Origin: Bacteroidetes bacterium SB0662_bin_6
GTDB lineage: Bacteria; Bacteroidota; Rhodothermia; Rhodothermales; VXPQ01
DNA length: 34,710 nucleotides
Direction: 5' to 3'
NCBI GenBank assembly: GCA_009839485.1
Contig: VXPQ01000001.1
Coordinates: 1 to 34,710, forward strand
Shown here: positions 1 to 8,305 of the stretch, piece after piece
Numbering within the stretch: the stretch's first letter is position 1
Layout: each line of letters starts with the position of its first letter
The notes under the pieces: generated by a model
Told to the model about the DNA's origin: nothing
The model's database searches: none
The model's input: only the letters and a program-made list of their open reading frames with translations
Program-made: the position numbers and the translations under genes

Positions 1-60
1 CGGCGTCACTCTTCGTTGCTCGTCGCTCATTTGGAACCACCAAACTTCACTCCTCACGCC

Positions 61-120
61 TTGATTGACCCCGTGCCTGACGGAACAGAGCATCGCTGTA
101 TAGTGCTAACAGGCCCTAAT
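61..120 (+). repeat. Dispersed 60-base repeat, copy 1
   Basis: This 60-base segment starts TTGATTGACC and ends AACAGGCCCTAAT. It matches 32060-32119 in the same orientation at 55 of 60 positions without gaps. Shorter related pieces lie at 33709-33750 and, inverted and weaker, near 4483-4508. An inverted 11-base echo of its CGTGCCTGACG core (72-82) occurs at 200-210. Bases 1-60, to its left, are not repeated elsewhere in the window. The frame from base 1 stays open through the repeat to TAA at 136-138. It could be the end of an insertion sequence or a MITE-like element extending left of the window; no transposase is visible, so that is inference. Confidence 0.75.
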
Positions 121-142
121 CAGAGTATCCTTTATTAACAGG

Positions 143-172
143 AAAAGCCTCGCCGGGCCCGGCGAGGCTTTT
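143..172 (-). terminator. Rho-independent terminator of the exb operon (bidirectional)
   Basis: This is a perfect 30-base palindrome with a GC-rich stem (GCCTCGCCGGG and its complement) flanked by AAAA on one side and TTTT on the other. It lies 44 bases past the stop codon of the last ExbD gene on the minus strand, where a terminator is expected. The symmetric A and T runs mean it could also stop transcription coming from the left on the plus strand. Confidence 0.85.
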
Positions 173-216
173 CAGCATATTCAGGAACTTCCATGCATAC
201 GTCAGGCACGTACGGC

Positions 217-669
217 CTATAATATTTCGGGCTTGCTGGAATAGTTGATACGTAACGTACCGGCCTCGCGCAATTCCTGCTGCACATCTATTACAATTCC
301 CATTTCCGATGCTTGATCCACACGAAGAGATACGATGAGTTTCGGTTGATCAAGCAACTTTCGGTACATGACGCTGCGAACCGCCGTTAACTCCTCGATA
401 AGCGCATCGTCAATCTGAATGGAGGTATCTCCCAATTGGTTGTTGGCCAATTTGAGAGGACCGATATACAAGTACGAAACAAGGCGCTTCTGATCAATCT
501 TGGTAAGCGCCTCGGCACGCGGTAACGTGTTGCGCACCTGTATCTCCGTCTCTCGCAGTACGGTCGTCACCATGAAAAAAATGATGAGCATGAAGATGAT
601 GTCCGGCATGGACGCCATCGGGATCGTCGGATTCGACTTCGCGCTTTTTTTCTGAAAGTGTGTGGACAT
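217..669 (-). CDS. ExbD/TolR family biopolymer transport protein (second ExbD)
   Basis: A 150-residue ExbD/TolR-type subunit of a proton-driven energy-transducing complex in the inner membrane. A short cytoplasmic N-terminus leads into one membrane helix at about residues 20-41. This helix carries the family's key aspartate in SMPDIIFMLIIFF (about residue 23), the residue that takes part in proton translocation with ExbB. The rest is the periplasmic domain. The start is supported by GAGGG shortly upstream on the minus strand. It is the last gene of a run ExbB, small membrane protein, ExbD, ExbD, with a 52-base gap to the preceding ExbD, and is followed by a strong terminator. Which TonB-like partner it energises cannot be told from the sequence. 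Family assignment is firm; specific role is not. Confidence 0.9.
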   Translation of the reverse strand: MSTHFQKKSAKSNPTIPMASMPDIIFMLIIFFMVTTVLRETEIQVRNTLPRAEALTKIDQKRLVSYLYIGPLKLANNQLGDTSIQIDDALIEELTAVRSVMYRKLLDQPKLIVSLRVDQASEMGIVIDVQQELREAGTLRINYSSKPEIL

Positions 670-721
670 AAGCCCTCGGTCGCTTGATTGCTTGTCGTAT
701 CAGAAACAGGTCGATTCCGGC

Positions 722-1294
722 TTATCCGCCCCCTCCTGCATCCGGCTCCGCGATAGAGATCTGTGCCTTGATCTTCTTGCGAATCTGGTTTTCTTCATCG
801 TTCTCCTCGATATAATCCCGATAGGTGGCGTAATCGGGAAAACCCATCGTACGAGCTTCAGCATCCCACATTTCGAAATAGGCCATCCATATCTCGTCAA
901 TCACGGCGATATAGATATCGTACGGCGTCTGACGATCCGTTTTCAGGGAAACAACGGCCTTGGCCATCGATTCGGCATAGTTGGGATCCTCCCCCTCATT
1001 CAGCGTATGCTTCTTGACTTCCTCCCTGACCCTTGGAACGATCGAAGGCCTGTCCTCAATCAACACGCGCCCCTCGGCATTGACGAGAATCTTGAGCATA
1101 TTGCGCTCCCGGACCGGAGGCGGCTCCTGGTTCTCATCCAGTTTCGGGGGCAAGGTCATACCAATGCCCGTGTCCACATTGATGGTTGTCGTAACGAGGA
1201 AAAAGATGAGCAGCAGGAAGGCGATATCCGCCATGGATGCAGTGGGTATTTCCCCTCCTTCTCGCTCTTTTTTCTTTTTGAGTAATCCAGCCAT
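722..1294 (-). CDS. ExbD/TolR family biopolymer transport protein (first ExbD)
   Basis: A 190-residue ExbD/TolR protein. The basic N-terminus (KKKKER) is followed by one membrane helix at about residues 19-40 containing the conserved aspartate in SMADIAFLLLIFFLVTT. It shares this core motif with the neighbouring ExbD but differs strongly in the periplasmic part. That part is longer here, with an acidic, aromatic C-terminal region ending in GGGG, an extension common in Bacteroidota ExbD proteins. It sits 80 bases after the small membrane protein gene and 52 bases before the second ExbD. Two non-identical ExbDs beside one ExbB is a common Bacteroidota arrangement, and the two probably form a heteromeric complex with ExbB. 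No strong ribosome-binding site is visible. Confidence 0.9.
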   Translation of the reverse strand: MAGLLKKKKEREGGEIPTASMADIAFLLLIFFLVTTTINVDTGIGMTLPPKLDENQEPPPVRERNMLKILVNAEGRVLIEDRPSIVPRVREEVKKHTLNEGEDPNYAESMAKAVVSLKTDRQTPYDIYIAVIDEIWMAYFEMWDAEARTMGFPDYATYRDYIEENDEENQIRKKIKAQISIAEPDAGGGG

Positions 1295-1374
1295 GACGCT
1301 TTGCGTACTTGTGGTTATGGATACTTGGATTCAGAAAGCGGTCTCGGATACCGGCAGCAGCGCAAAAGCCCGGG

Positions 1375-1647
1375 TCAGTTGAACAATCCTCTGATTCCGG
1401 ATACCAGCAGGCTCAGAACTGCCAGTACGAACATGATAACCAGCGTCCAGATGCCCGCAACTGCCCAGTCTCCGACGATAAGACCAAGAATAAGCAGCAG
1501 AACCACCGGAACGAGTATGATGGCGCCCGTAACGAGATTGATCTTCCCGTTGATGATGCTCTGGATACCGAACAGCACCATCCCGAGCAAACCGAGCCCC
1601 AGAATAATCGCAGCGGCCCAAATGGCGATGGGAACTATGTTTTCCAT
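1375..1647 (-). CDS. Small three-helix membrane protein of unknown function
   Basis: A 90-residue, very hydrophobic protein with about three membrane helices (roughly residues 4-30, 38-60 and 63-85) joined by short loops, and almost no soluble part. I do not recognise a named family. It begins 19 bases after the ExbB stop codon and precedes the first ExbD by 80 bases, so it is almost certainly co-transcribed with the proton-channel genes. Its position inside the cluster suggests an accessory or assembly role in the ExbB/ExbD complex, but that is inference only. Its reality as a gene rests on position and on a clean membrane-protein composition. No strong ribosome-binding site is seen. Confidence 0.65.
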   Translation of the reverse strand: MENIVPIAIWAAAIILGLGLLGMVLFGIQSIINGKINLVTGAIILVPVVLLLILGLIVGDWAVAGIWTLVIMFVLAVLSLLVSGIRGLFN

Positions 1648-1666
1648 GGTCTAAAAACGTTTGCAG

Positions 1667-2401
1667 TTAGACGGACTCGTCGGAATCACCGGCATCGGGA
1701 ACGTGCGGCGCCACCGGACGACCCGCCTGCAACAGCACCAGCGAATCAATAAGTTCGATGGAAGCATCTTCCATTTCCACTACGATCCGGTCGATCTTCG
1801 ACACAGCGTAGTTATAGAAGAATTGCAGGATGATCGCTACGATAAGACCAAACGCCGTGGTCAGAAGCGCCACCTTGATACCCCCCGCCACAAGACTCGG
1901 CGAGATGTCGCCTGCCGACTCAATGGCGTCAAAGGCCTCGATCATACCGACAACCGTTCCAAGGAACCCGAGCATCGGAGCAAGGCTGATGAAAAGCGAA
2001 AGCCACACCAGTCCACGCTCCAGAAAACTCATCTCGATCGAGCCATAGGACACCACTGCCTTTTCAACCGCATCAATGCCTTCCTCGTGACGCAAAAGAC
2101 CTGCCTGGAACACGGCGGCCACAGGGCCGCGCGTCTTTGCGCACATTTCCTCGGCTGCAGCAACACCACCGTCATCGAGCGAATGCTTGATGCCAATGAT
2201 GAATTTGCGGGTGTTGATGTCGGCCCGGTTGAGCGTGATAATGCGTTCAAACGCAATAGCAAGTCCGATGATCAAACAGATCAAAACGGGCCACATCCAC
2301 TGGCCGCCCTCATTAAAGCGCTCTACAAGAACGTTGATGACGCCCCCGTCCGAGGAGGCCGCGTCCTGTAAAAGCAATATCATCAAGTTGGGAAGAGTCA
2401 T
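1667..2401 (-). CDS. MotA/TolQ/ExbB family proton channel protein
   Basis: A 244-residue ExbB/TolQ-type channel subunit, the size expected of the family. A short N-terminal segment is followed by a first membrane helix at about residues 35-55 (WMWPVLICLIIGLAIAFER). A cytoplasmic loop comes next, and then the two helices of the conserved channel domain (about residues 128-160 and 170-200) with the signature LAPMLGFLGTVVGMIEAF. It forms the stator-like proton channel with the ExbD proteins encoded downstream. It is the first gene of the cluster and starts behind a good GGAGG ribosome-binding site at about 2411-2415. A consensus promoter lies about 170 bases upstream. Confidence 0.93.
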   Translation of the reverse strand: MTLPNLMILLLQDAASSDGGVINVLVERFNEGGQWMWPVLICLIIGLAIAFERIITLNRADINTRKFIIGIKHSLDDGGVAAAEEMCAKTRGPVAAVFQAGLLRHEEGIDAVEKAVVSYGSIEMSFLERGLVWLSLFISLAPMLGFLGTVVGMIEAFDAIESAGDISPSLVAGGIKVALLTTAFGLIVAIILQFFYNYAVSKIDRIVVEMEDASIELIDSLVLLQAGRPVAPHVPDAGDSDESV

Positions 2402-2571
2402 GGATTGGTTCCTCCGGAAAACACGGTGTTTCGGTTACAAAGTATGAATGTATGGAAGGCGGCGCATTATGTGCAATACCCCCGATATCCGGCGCCTGTG
2501 CAATGTTATAAGGAACACTTGCCGGACATCGCTATGCCGAAACACGCCGATGCCCGAATCGCCGTAACAAG

Positions 2572-2602
2572 CAAGTATACCTATTGCAAAGCGAAGTGTC
2601 AA
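2572..2602 (-). promoter_or_regulatory. Promoter of the exbB operon
   Basis: On the minus strand TTGACA (2597-2602) is separated by exactly 17 bases from TATACT (2574-2579), followed by TG. It therefore matches the general housekeeping consensus. It also fits the Bacteroidota form, a TTG box 20 bases upstream of TATACTTG, one base off TAnnTTTG. Transcription would start near 2565, leaving a leader of about 160 bases before the ExbB start at 2401. Confidence 0.6.
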
Positions 2603-2672
2603 CGAGGGAACGCCAAACACAGTCATTCCTGCGATTTTTTTGTACGGAAACCCCTGCAGCAAGAAATCAATG

Positions 2673-4352
2673 CTACCGCAAGGACGCCCCCTCGACCTGA
2701 CCCCACAATTGCATTGCTTCCTGCAATACCTGATCGGCATCGCTTATCGTTTCGTACCACATGCCCCGGTCGTACGTGCGTTGTCCAATGCGCGCCTTGA
2801 TACGAGTCATCAGTAATTCCCGATCACGCGCTACTTCTGATCGGCTGAACCACCGTCCTTCCCCGTCGGTGCGGAAAAGCTCCGGGCTGCCATCCGGCGC
2901 AACATGTATGCCATGGGTATCAAGAAAAACCAGAAAAGCGTCGAATTCGCCCGGAGCGAAGGCAAAATCCTTTACAAAATCATCTCGCCGCGCCCCCCAT
3001 TCTTCCTGAAAGGCAACCCCGTTCCGGTCGAGCCATGCCCGGGCAAAGGCATTATCCTGCGACTGTCCGATGACCGCCCGGGCAAAACCTGACAGGGAAT
3101 CCGGATATACGATCACATCCGGCAGAATCCCTCCACCTCCGAAAACGGTTCGCCCTCCGGCAGTCGTATACTTGAGAGAATCGGGCACGGTATCCTGAAT
3201 CTCCGACATGGTCAGCGTTTTCTCGAGCCGGTAGCGATCCAGTTTCGATGCATAATAGTCGTCGGATTGCCCGGTGGTGTAGGGTGTCTGGATAAGACGC
3301 CCCGAGGGAGTGTAAAAGCGCGAGATCGTAATACGCAATGCGCTGCCGTCAGGCAGGGGAAACTGCTTCTGAACAAGGCCCTTGCCGAACGTGCGTCGCC
3401 CGACCACGAGCGCCCGGTCGTGATCCTGGACCGCACCAGCCACAATTTCGCTGGCCGAGGCGGAGTTTTCATTGACGAGAACCATGAGCGGCCCCTGCTC
3501 GAAGCCATCTCCCGTGCGGGCATAGTTCTGCTGGTTGTACTCGCCATGGCGGCTACGAGCCTCGACGATCATTTGTCCGTCCTTCAGGAATTCGTCGGCA
3601 ATTTGCACTGCCATTTCCATGAATCCGCCGGCATTGTCACGCAAATCGAGCACCAGACGCCGCATACCTTGTTGGCGCAACACGTCCATACCTTCCATGA
3701 ACTCCGAATAGGTGGTTCGTGCAAACCGGTTAAGGCGAATGTATCCTGTCTCGTCATCCAGCATGTAGTGCGCGTCCATAGTCCAGAAAGGAATCCTGTC
3801 GCGCGTAATCACAAAATCGAGCGGCTCTTCGTAGCCGGGGCGGCGTACCGTGACTTTTACCCTGGTGCCTCGAGGCCCCTTCAGAGTACGTTCCACATCT
3901 CCCGAAGAAAAACCGATGGCTGACGAATCGTCTACGGCGATGATCCGGTCCCCGGAGAGCATACCCACCGTCTCGCTGGGACCGCCGGGCAATGGATTGA
4001 GCACCGCCACCGTATCCATACCATTCGGCCCGGCAATAATCTCGAACGCGATGCCGATCCCATCGAATGAGGCCTCAAAATCCTCCCGCACCCTCGTCAT
4101 CGCTTCCGCATCGATATATATCGAATGGGGATCGAGTTCATCGAGCATGCCGTGGATGGCGCTTTCCGTCAACTGCGACGAAGAAACCTCCTGCACGTAA
4201 CGCTCATTGATCATGAGGTACGCGTCTTCGAGTTTTCTGAGCGATTCAGCCGTATTATCCCAGGAGATAACGGAATCCAGCTCGAAACCAAGCACTATGC
4301 CCACGGCCAAAACGACGGAGCCGAAGGTCAACACCTTCCGATACTGCTTCAT
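2673..4352 (-). CDS. S41 family C-terminal processing protease (CtpA-like)
   Basis: A 559-residue S41 serine protease of the tail-specific/C-terminal processing type, acting outside the inner membrane. The N-terminus is a signal or anchor helix (about residues 5-25), followed by a helical cap, a PDZ domain (about 90-180) and the catalytic domain. The nucleophile serine lies in NENSASASEIVAGA and the general-base lysine in GRRTFGKGLVQ. A long tail of about 150 residues follows the catalytic core, as often in Bacteroidota members. The chosen start (MKQYRK) has GAAGGG just upstream and places the signal sequence at the N-terminus; an ATG 39 bases further upstream would add 13 residues with no family likeness. 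It lies upstream of the exb cluster, with 271 bases and a promoter in between, so it is probably a separate unit. Confidence 0.9.
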   Translation of the reverse strand: MKQYRKVLTFGSVVLAVGIVLGFELDSVISWDNTAESLRKLEDAYLMINERYVQEVSSSQLTESAIHGMLDELDPHSIYIDAEAMTRVREDFEASFDGIGIAFEIIAGPNGMDTVAVLNPLPGGPSETVGMLSGDRIIAVDDSSAIGFSSGDVERTLKGPRGTRVKVTVRRPGYEEPLDFVITRDRIPFWTMDAHYMLDDETGYIRLNRFARTTYSEFMEGMDVLRQQGMRRLVLDLRDNAGGFMEMAVQIADEFLKDGQMIVEARSRHGEYNQQNYARTGDGFEQGPLMVLVNENSASASEIVAGAVQDHDRALVVGRRTFGKGLVQKQFPLPDGSALRITISRFYTPSGRLIQTPYTTGQSDDYYASKLDRYRLEKTLTMSEIQDTVPDSLKYTTAGGRTVFGGGGILPDVIVYPDSLSGFARAVIGQSQDNAFARAWLDRNGVAFQEEWGARRDDFVKDFAFAPGEFDAFLVFLDTHGIHVAPDGSPELFRTDGEGRWFSRSEVARDRELLMTRIKARIGQRTYDRGMWYETISDADQVLQEAMQLWGQVEGASLR

Positions 4353-4482
4353 GGTCGATCCCTTCGTTCCGGTGGGAAAAATCTCCCGCACCGAAAAGTG
4401 TGAACATTTTTTTTAATCCCCACAAAGACTCCCGCGTAAAAGCAGGAGCGCCAGCGCACCGCTTCCTGCCAGTACATAATAC

Positions 4483-4508
4483 GCCAGGGTCTGTTAAAGA
4501 AAGGCAGC
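4483..4508 (-). repeat. Possible degenerate inverted copy of the dispersed repeat
   Basis: The plus strand here reads AGGGTCTGTTA and, after eight bases, CAGCG. This lines up without gaps with the reverse complement of copy 1 (AGGGCCTGTTA, then CAGCG) at roughly two thirds of positions. Beyond this the likeness fades. It sits between the divergent S41 protease and PolX genes. Chance similarity cannot be excluded. Confidence 0.3.
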
Positions 4509-4568
4509 GTTTGTGATACAGGAAGCCCTTACACAGGATCCCATACCCGGTTCGTTCGTGAACGTTTT

Positions 4569-6269
4569 ATGACCACCAACAAAGAGATTGCCCGCCTTCT
4601 TAAAGAAACCGCCGCACTCATCGAGATTACCGGCGGCAACGTATTCCGGGCCCGTGCTTTTGCAAGCGCGAGCCGGGCCATCGGGCGGCTGGAAAAGGAG
4701 GTAGCAACACTCACCGCCAATGACTCGCTTGAGGAATTGCCCGGCATCGGGACCGGCCTGGCGGCGCAAATAGGAGAGATTCTCGAACGCGGCTCTTTCG
4801 ATCTGTATGAGGAATTGCTCAGCGCCATCCCGCCCGGGCTTCCCGACATCCTGCGTATCAAGGGGCTTGGGGCCAAAAAAGTGAGGCGACTCTGGCAGGA
4901 ACTGGATATTACCTCCGTAGAGGAACTGGAACAAGTCGCTACCAGCGGGCGCCTTGCCGATCTGAGCGGATTCGGCCCGAAAATACAGGCAACAATTCTC
5001 AAAAATATTCGCCTCCTTAAACAATATGAGGGACGGCGGCGATACGATCAGGCCCTGACAGAAGCCTTGCATTGTCTCGAAGCAATCCGGGGCATAGACG
5101 AAATCCTCGAAGCCCATCTGGCGGGGGGACTCCGCCGAAGCCTCGACACGGTAGACCGTATAGTCATTGTAGCCGTGGCTGCCGACCCCGAACAAGCTTG
5201 CCGTGCACTGGCCGGCTGGTGGACGGCTTTAGAGAAGGATGCAGGCAAAGAACACATCCTCCTGACTGCGCTTCCTGATGGATTCCCTCTGCGCATTCAT
5301 GTAACGACTCCGGAGCAGTATGGAGCAACCCTGTGGAAAGCAACCGGATCCCAAGCGCATGTGGCCGCTGTCCGGAACCGGTTTAACCTTCCCGCTGAAG
5401 CACACTCCGAACACGCATTGTTCGAAGCCGCCGGGATTCCATTCATAGATCCGGCTGTCCGGGAAAATACGGGAGAGATCGAGGCTGCTGCACAAAATGA
5501 ACTACCGGACCTGATCGAGTACGAAGATATTCGGGGGACACTGCATAACCACTCTACCTGGAGCGACGGAATGCACACCCTGCGGCAGATGATCGACGCA
5601 GCATACGCCAGAGGATATTCGTACTACGGGGTATGCGATCACAGCCAATCCCTGGTGATTGCAAACGGGCTCAGCATCGAGCAGGTGCATGAACAACAGA
5701 AAGAAATTCGCGAACTGAACCAGGCGTACGGAAATGACTTCCGGATATTCAGCGGTACTGAATGCGACATACTCGCAGACGGATCACTCGATTATCCTGA
5801 TGACGTGCTGGCTTCGTTCGATCTGGTCGTGGCAGCCATTCATACCCGCTTCGAAATGTCCGAAAAAGAAGCGACCGAACGATTGATCCGGGCCATCGAA
5901 AACCCGTACACGATGATTCTTGCGCATCCGACCGGCCGTTTGTTGCTGAGGCGGGAAGGGTATCCCATCCATCACGAAAAAGTCATTGACGCTTGCGCAG
6001 CGAACGGGGTGGCTCTTGAACTGAATGCCAATCCATACCGGCTTGATCTTGACTGGCGTTGGATACGGCATGCAACGGAACGCGGCGTTATTATCTCCAT
6101 TAACCCCGATGCGCATGCCATTGACCAACTGGATTATATGAAACTGGGCGTCTCGATCGCCCGCAAAGGATGGCTTACCCCTGAACAGTGCCTGAATGCG
6201 AAAGGCCTGGACGAATTTTCATCCTGGCTCGACAGGAAACGATCCCGGCACAGCTACGAAACCATTTGA
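4569..6269 (+). CDS. polX: PolX-family protein with PHP nuclease domain and degenerate polymerase site
   Basis: A 566-residue bacterial/archaeal-type PolX protein. Residues 1-150 hold helix-hairpin-helix DNA-binding elements (near 55-72, 94-112 and 129-147), 160-315 the palm/thumb region, and 322-566 a PHP phosphoesterase domain. The palm keeps the scaffold motifs GGLRR (186-190) and TGS (259-261). However, the usual ETVGDxD catalytic pair is DTVDRIV here (193-199), so both aspartates are replaced, by R197 and V199. The third aspartate, expected before LRIHV, is P240. The PHP metal ligands look complete: H326, H328, D333, H358, E398, H425, H453, D514, H516. This suggests a nuclease or DNA-binding repair protein that no longer polymerises. 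It is followed after one base by the acylase gene. Confidence 0.9.
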   Translation: MTTNKEIARLLKETAALIEITGGNVFRARAFASASRAIGRLEKEVATLTANDSLEELPGIGTGLAAQIGEILERGSFDLYEELLSAIPPGLPDILRIKGLGAKKVRRLWQELDITSVEELEQVATSGRLADLSGFGPKIQATILKNIRLLKQYEGRRRYDQALTEALHCLEAIRGIDEILEAHLAGGLRRSLDTVDRIVIVAVAADPEQACRALAGWWTALEKDAGKEHILLTALPDGFPLRIHVTTPEQYGATLWKATGSQAHVAAVRNRFNLPAEAHSEHALFEAAGIPFIDPAVRENTGEIEAAAQNELPDLIEYEDIRGTLHNHSTWSDGMHTLRQMIDAAYARGYSYYGVCDHSQSLVIANGLSIEQVHEQQKEIRELNQAYGNDFRIFSGTECDILADGSLDYPDDVLASFDLVVAAIHTRFEMSEKEATERLIRAIENPYTMILAHPTGRLLLRREGYPIHHEKVIDACAANGVALELNANPYRLDLDWRWIRHATERGVIISINPDAHAIDQLDYMKLGVSIARKGWLTPEQCLNAKGLDEFSSWLDRKRSRHSYETI

Positions 6270-6270
6270 C

Positions 6271-8304
6271 ATGAGAAAATTGATCGTCATCCCGGCGACG
6301 GTCGTCTTGTGCCTCGTCATCGGCGGTGGTGTCGTAGTGTATTTATCGTACAGGCTGCCTGCCCCCCCGGCGCGAGCATATGTACCGGGATTGGAAGAAA
6401 CAACCCGGATCGTCGTCTATGAAAACGGATCGGCGGCCATCCATGCGCAGTCGGCCCGCGATGCATACACGGGGCTTGGATATCTGCATGCCCAGGAACA
6501 CGCGTGGACCATGAATCTGTGGCAACAGACCGCCCGGGGCAACCTGTCAGCATGGCTCGGCGAAGAACTGCTTGTACTCGACGGGTTGACCAAACGCCTC
6601 CAGTTAGCCTCGATGAGCAAAGCAGCGTATGCAGCGCTATCCCCTGAAGACCGGGACATCCTTGACGCCTATGTACAAGGGGTTAATGTCGTACTCGGCC
6701 AGCGCCGCCCGGCGCAATTGCACGAATTCCTCTTGCTTCGCAGTGTTCCGGAACTGTGGGAACCCTGGTTTCCCCTTGCGATCGAACGTCTCCTTGCATG
6801 GATTGCCACGGAATTGCCGCATCCCGACTCACTTCAGAATACCCGGACAACGCTGCGTACGCTTCACGAAGAAAACCGCCTGCTGAAGAAATGGCTGCAT
6901 CTGCACGGATTCGACCGCAGCATGGCCTGGACGATAACGGACAGCCTTGGAACGCATCTGGCCCAGCGGCATGTGTACGGAGCCTCTGCGTTACCCCTGT
7001 TTCAGGAGGTAAGGATGACGTATCCGGAAGAAACCGCCATAGGGGCTACCTGGATCGGTACACCCTTTATGCCCGCTGGTCGGACAAACGCCCGGTCATG
7101 GGCGATATTGTCTGCAAGTACCGTATCCTTGCATTCGTCCACGGATAATGCCCCGGCGCCCACATACGAATATGAGAAATGGAGAATCGCCGAAGGGCAG
7201 GAAGTGGTTATGCGCTTCCGGCGAGACCGGGGCGGCCTTTTTCTCGCACCGGATTCCCTGCTTCCGGTGACGGATTTTTCCGGGGATATGCGTGAAACCC
7301 CGGATAGCACGACGACCGGTCTGTTTTTAACGTGGCCGGGCTGGGAGCCCGTAAGCGACGCTGCAGCCTGGTTCGGCTTATTGTCCGGCTCGGATGCGCC
7401 GTTTACCCTACAGGACGGGGATGGGCTCGTCATATCCGAAAACGACTCAGTCTACATTGCAGGAACCCCCTTGTTCGTTACCCGGGATTCCGGGGTAACG
7501 GCCATAAGTAACAACCCATGGTCCGACCTGGCGGCAAAACGTCTTGCGCAACTTGCAACCAGCGAGCCGCAGTCCATGGAAAACCTGTTCGGGGTACGCG
7601 ATCTCCGGAGCGCATGGGCGGCAAACATTACGCCTCGGCTGATCGATATCATCCCGGCTGACGGAGCAGATACTCCCTCTGCTCTTGTTGCAGACGCACT
7701 GACCTACCTGCGAAACTGGGAATACACGTTCGATGAAGCCAGTATCCCTGCGACGATCATGGACACATGGACCAGCCTGTATTTCGACAGTACGGGAACA
7801 TGGCCGGATGGCGCTGTTGGCGGGCAATCCGGTCCGGAAGCACATGAAATTGAATACCGGATCATGGAGCGGACAGTGACCCATCTCACCGCACAATTCG
7901 GAAGCGGGCTGGAGGAATGGCGATGGGAAAAAGCACAGCCGCACCGATATTATTTCCCTGTATGGTCTGCGAGCAATGTGTCCGTTGAAAAGAAGGGCAA
8001 CACTGCTGCAGCCCGATACGCACCGATACTCATCCCCGGATCCGGTCATGTCACCACGTTACAGTACGGTACATCACTATCCGACAGGGAGCCGCCCGCC
8101 CCGGCCCGATGGGAAGCATGGATGTCCACCTCCGAATGGAATGTCTTTCACTACCGGACCCGCCGATTTCCGGTAAACCGCCCCTTCGGGAAATATCTCG
8201 TTCCGGAAAGTGCACCCGAGTCCGCTGTCCTGCATGCAGATATGCTGCAAGAGGAAAGACAGGAACCGATACGATACGACATCACACTTTTTCCCGAACA
8301 ATAG
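6271..8304 (+). CDS. Penicillin acylase family protein (Ntn hydrolase fold), atypical nucleophile motif
   Basis: A 677-residue protein with an N-terminal signal or anchor helix (about residues 3-27), so it acts outside the inner membrane. The alpha-chain region is typical of penicillin/acyl-homoserine-lactone acylases: GLGYLHAQEHAWTMNLWQQ (68-86), GRGNLS-like and YVQGVN motifs. In active members the beta chain starts at a serine in a GSNxW motif, freed by self-cleavage. Here the matching place reads AGRTNARSW (269-277), with threonine at the expected serine and two extra residues before the tryptophan; the usual downstream NDPHL segment is absent. Activity is therefore uncertain. The start ATG lies one base after the PolX stop and begins the signal sequence; an earlier in-frame ATG would overlap PolX. 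The next gene follows after one base. Confidence 0.8.
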   Translation: MRKLIVIPATVVLCLVIGGGVVVYLSYRLPAPPARAYVPGLEETTRIVVYENGSAAIHAQSARDAYTGLGYLHAQEHAWTMNLWQQTARGNLSAWLGEELLVLDGLTKRLQLASMSKAAYAALSPEDRDILDAYVQGVNVVLGQRRPAQLHEFLLLRSVPELWEPWFPLAIERLLAWIATELPHPDSLQNTRTTLRTLHEENRLLKKWLHLHGFDRSMAWTITDSLGTHLAQRHVYGASALPLFQEVRMTYPEETAIGATWIGTPFMPAGRTNARSWAILSASTVSLHSSTDNAPAPTYEYEKWRIAEGQEVVMRFRRDRGGLFLAPDSLLPVTDFSGDMRETPDSTTTGLFLTWPGWEPVSDAAAWFGLLSGSDAPFTLQDGDGLVISENDSVYIAGTPLFVTRDSGVTAISNNPWSDLAAKRLAQLATSEPQSMENLFGVRDLRSAWAANITPRLIDIIPADGADTPSALVADALTYLRNWEYTFDEASIPATIMDTWTSLYFDSTGTWPDGAVGGQSGPEAHEIEYRIMERTVTHLTAQFGSGLEEWRWEKAQPHRYYFPVWSASNVSVEKKGNTAAARYAPILIPGSGHVTTLQYGTSLSDREPPAPARWEAWMSTSEWNVFHYRTRRFPVNRPFGKYLVPESAPESAVLHADMLQEERQEPIRYDITLFPEQ

Positions 8305-8305
8305 C

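Noticed and set aside
91-120. Translated repeat contains VLTGPN, like the start of the MutS ATP-binding loop
   Set aside because: The rest of the loop (GKS/T) does not follow in either copy, so the likeness is accidental.
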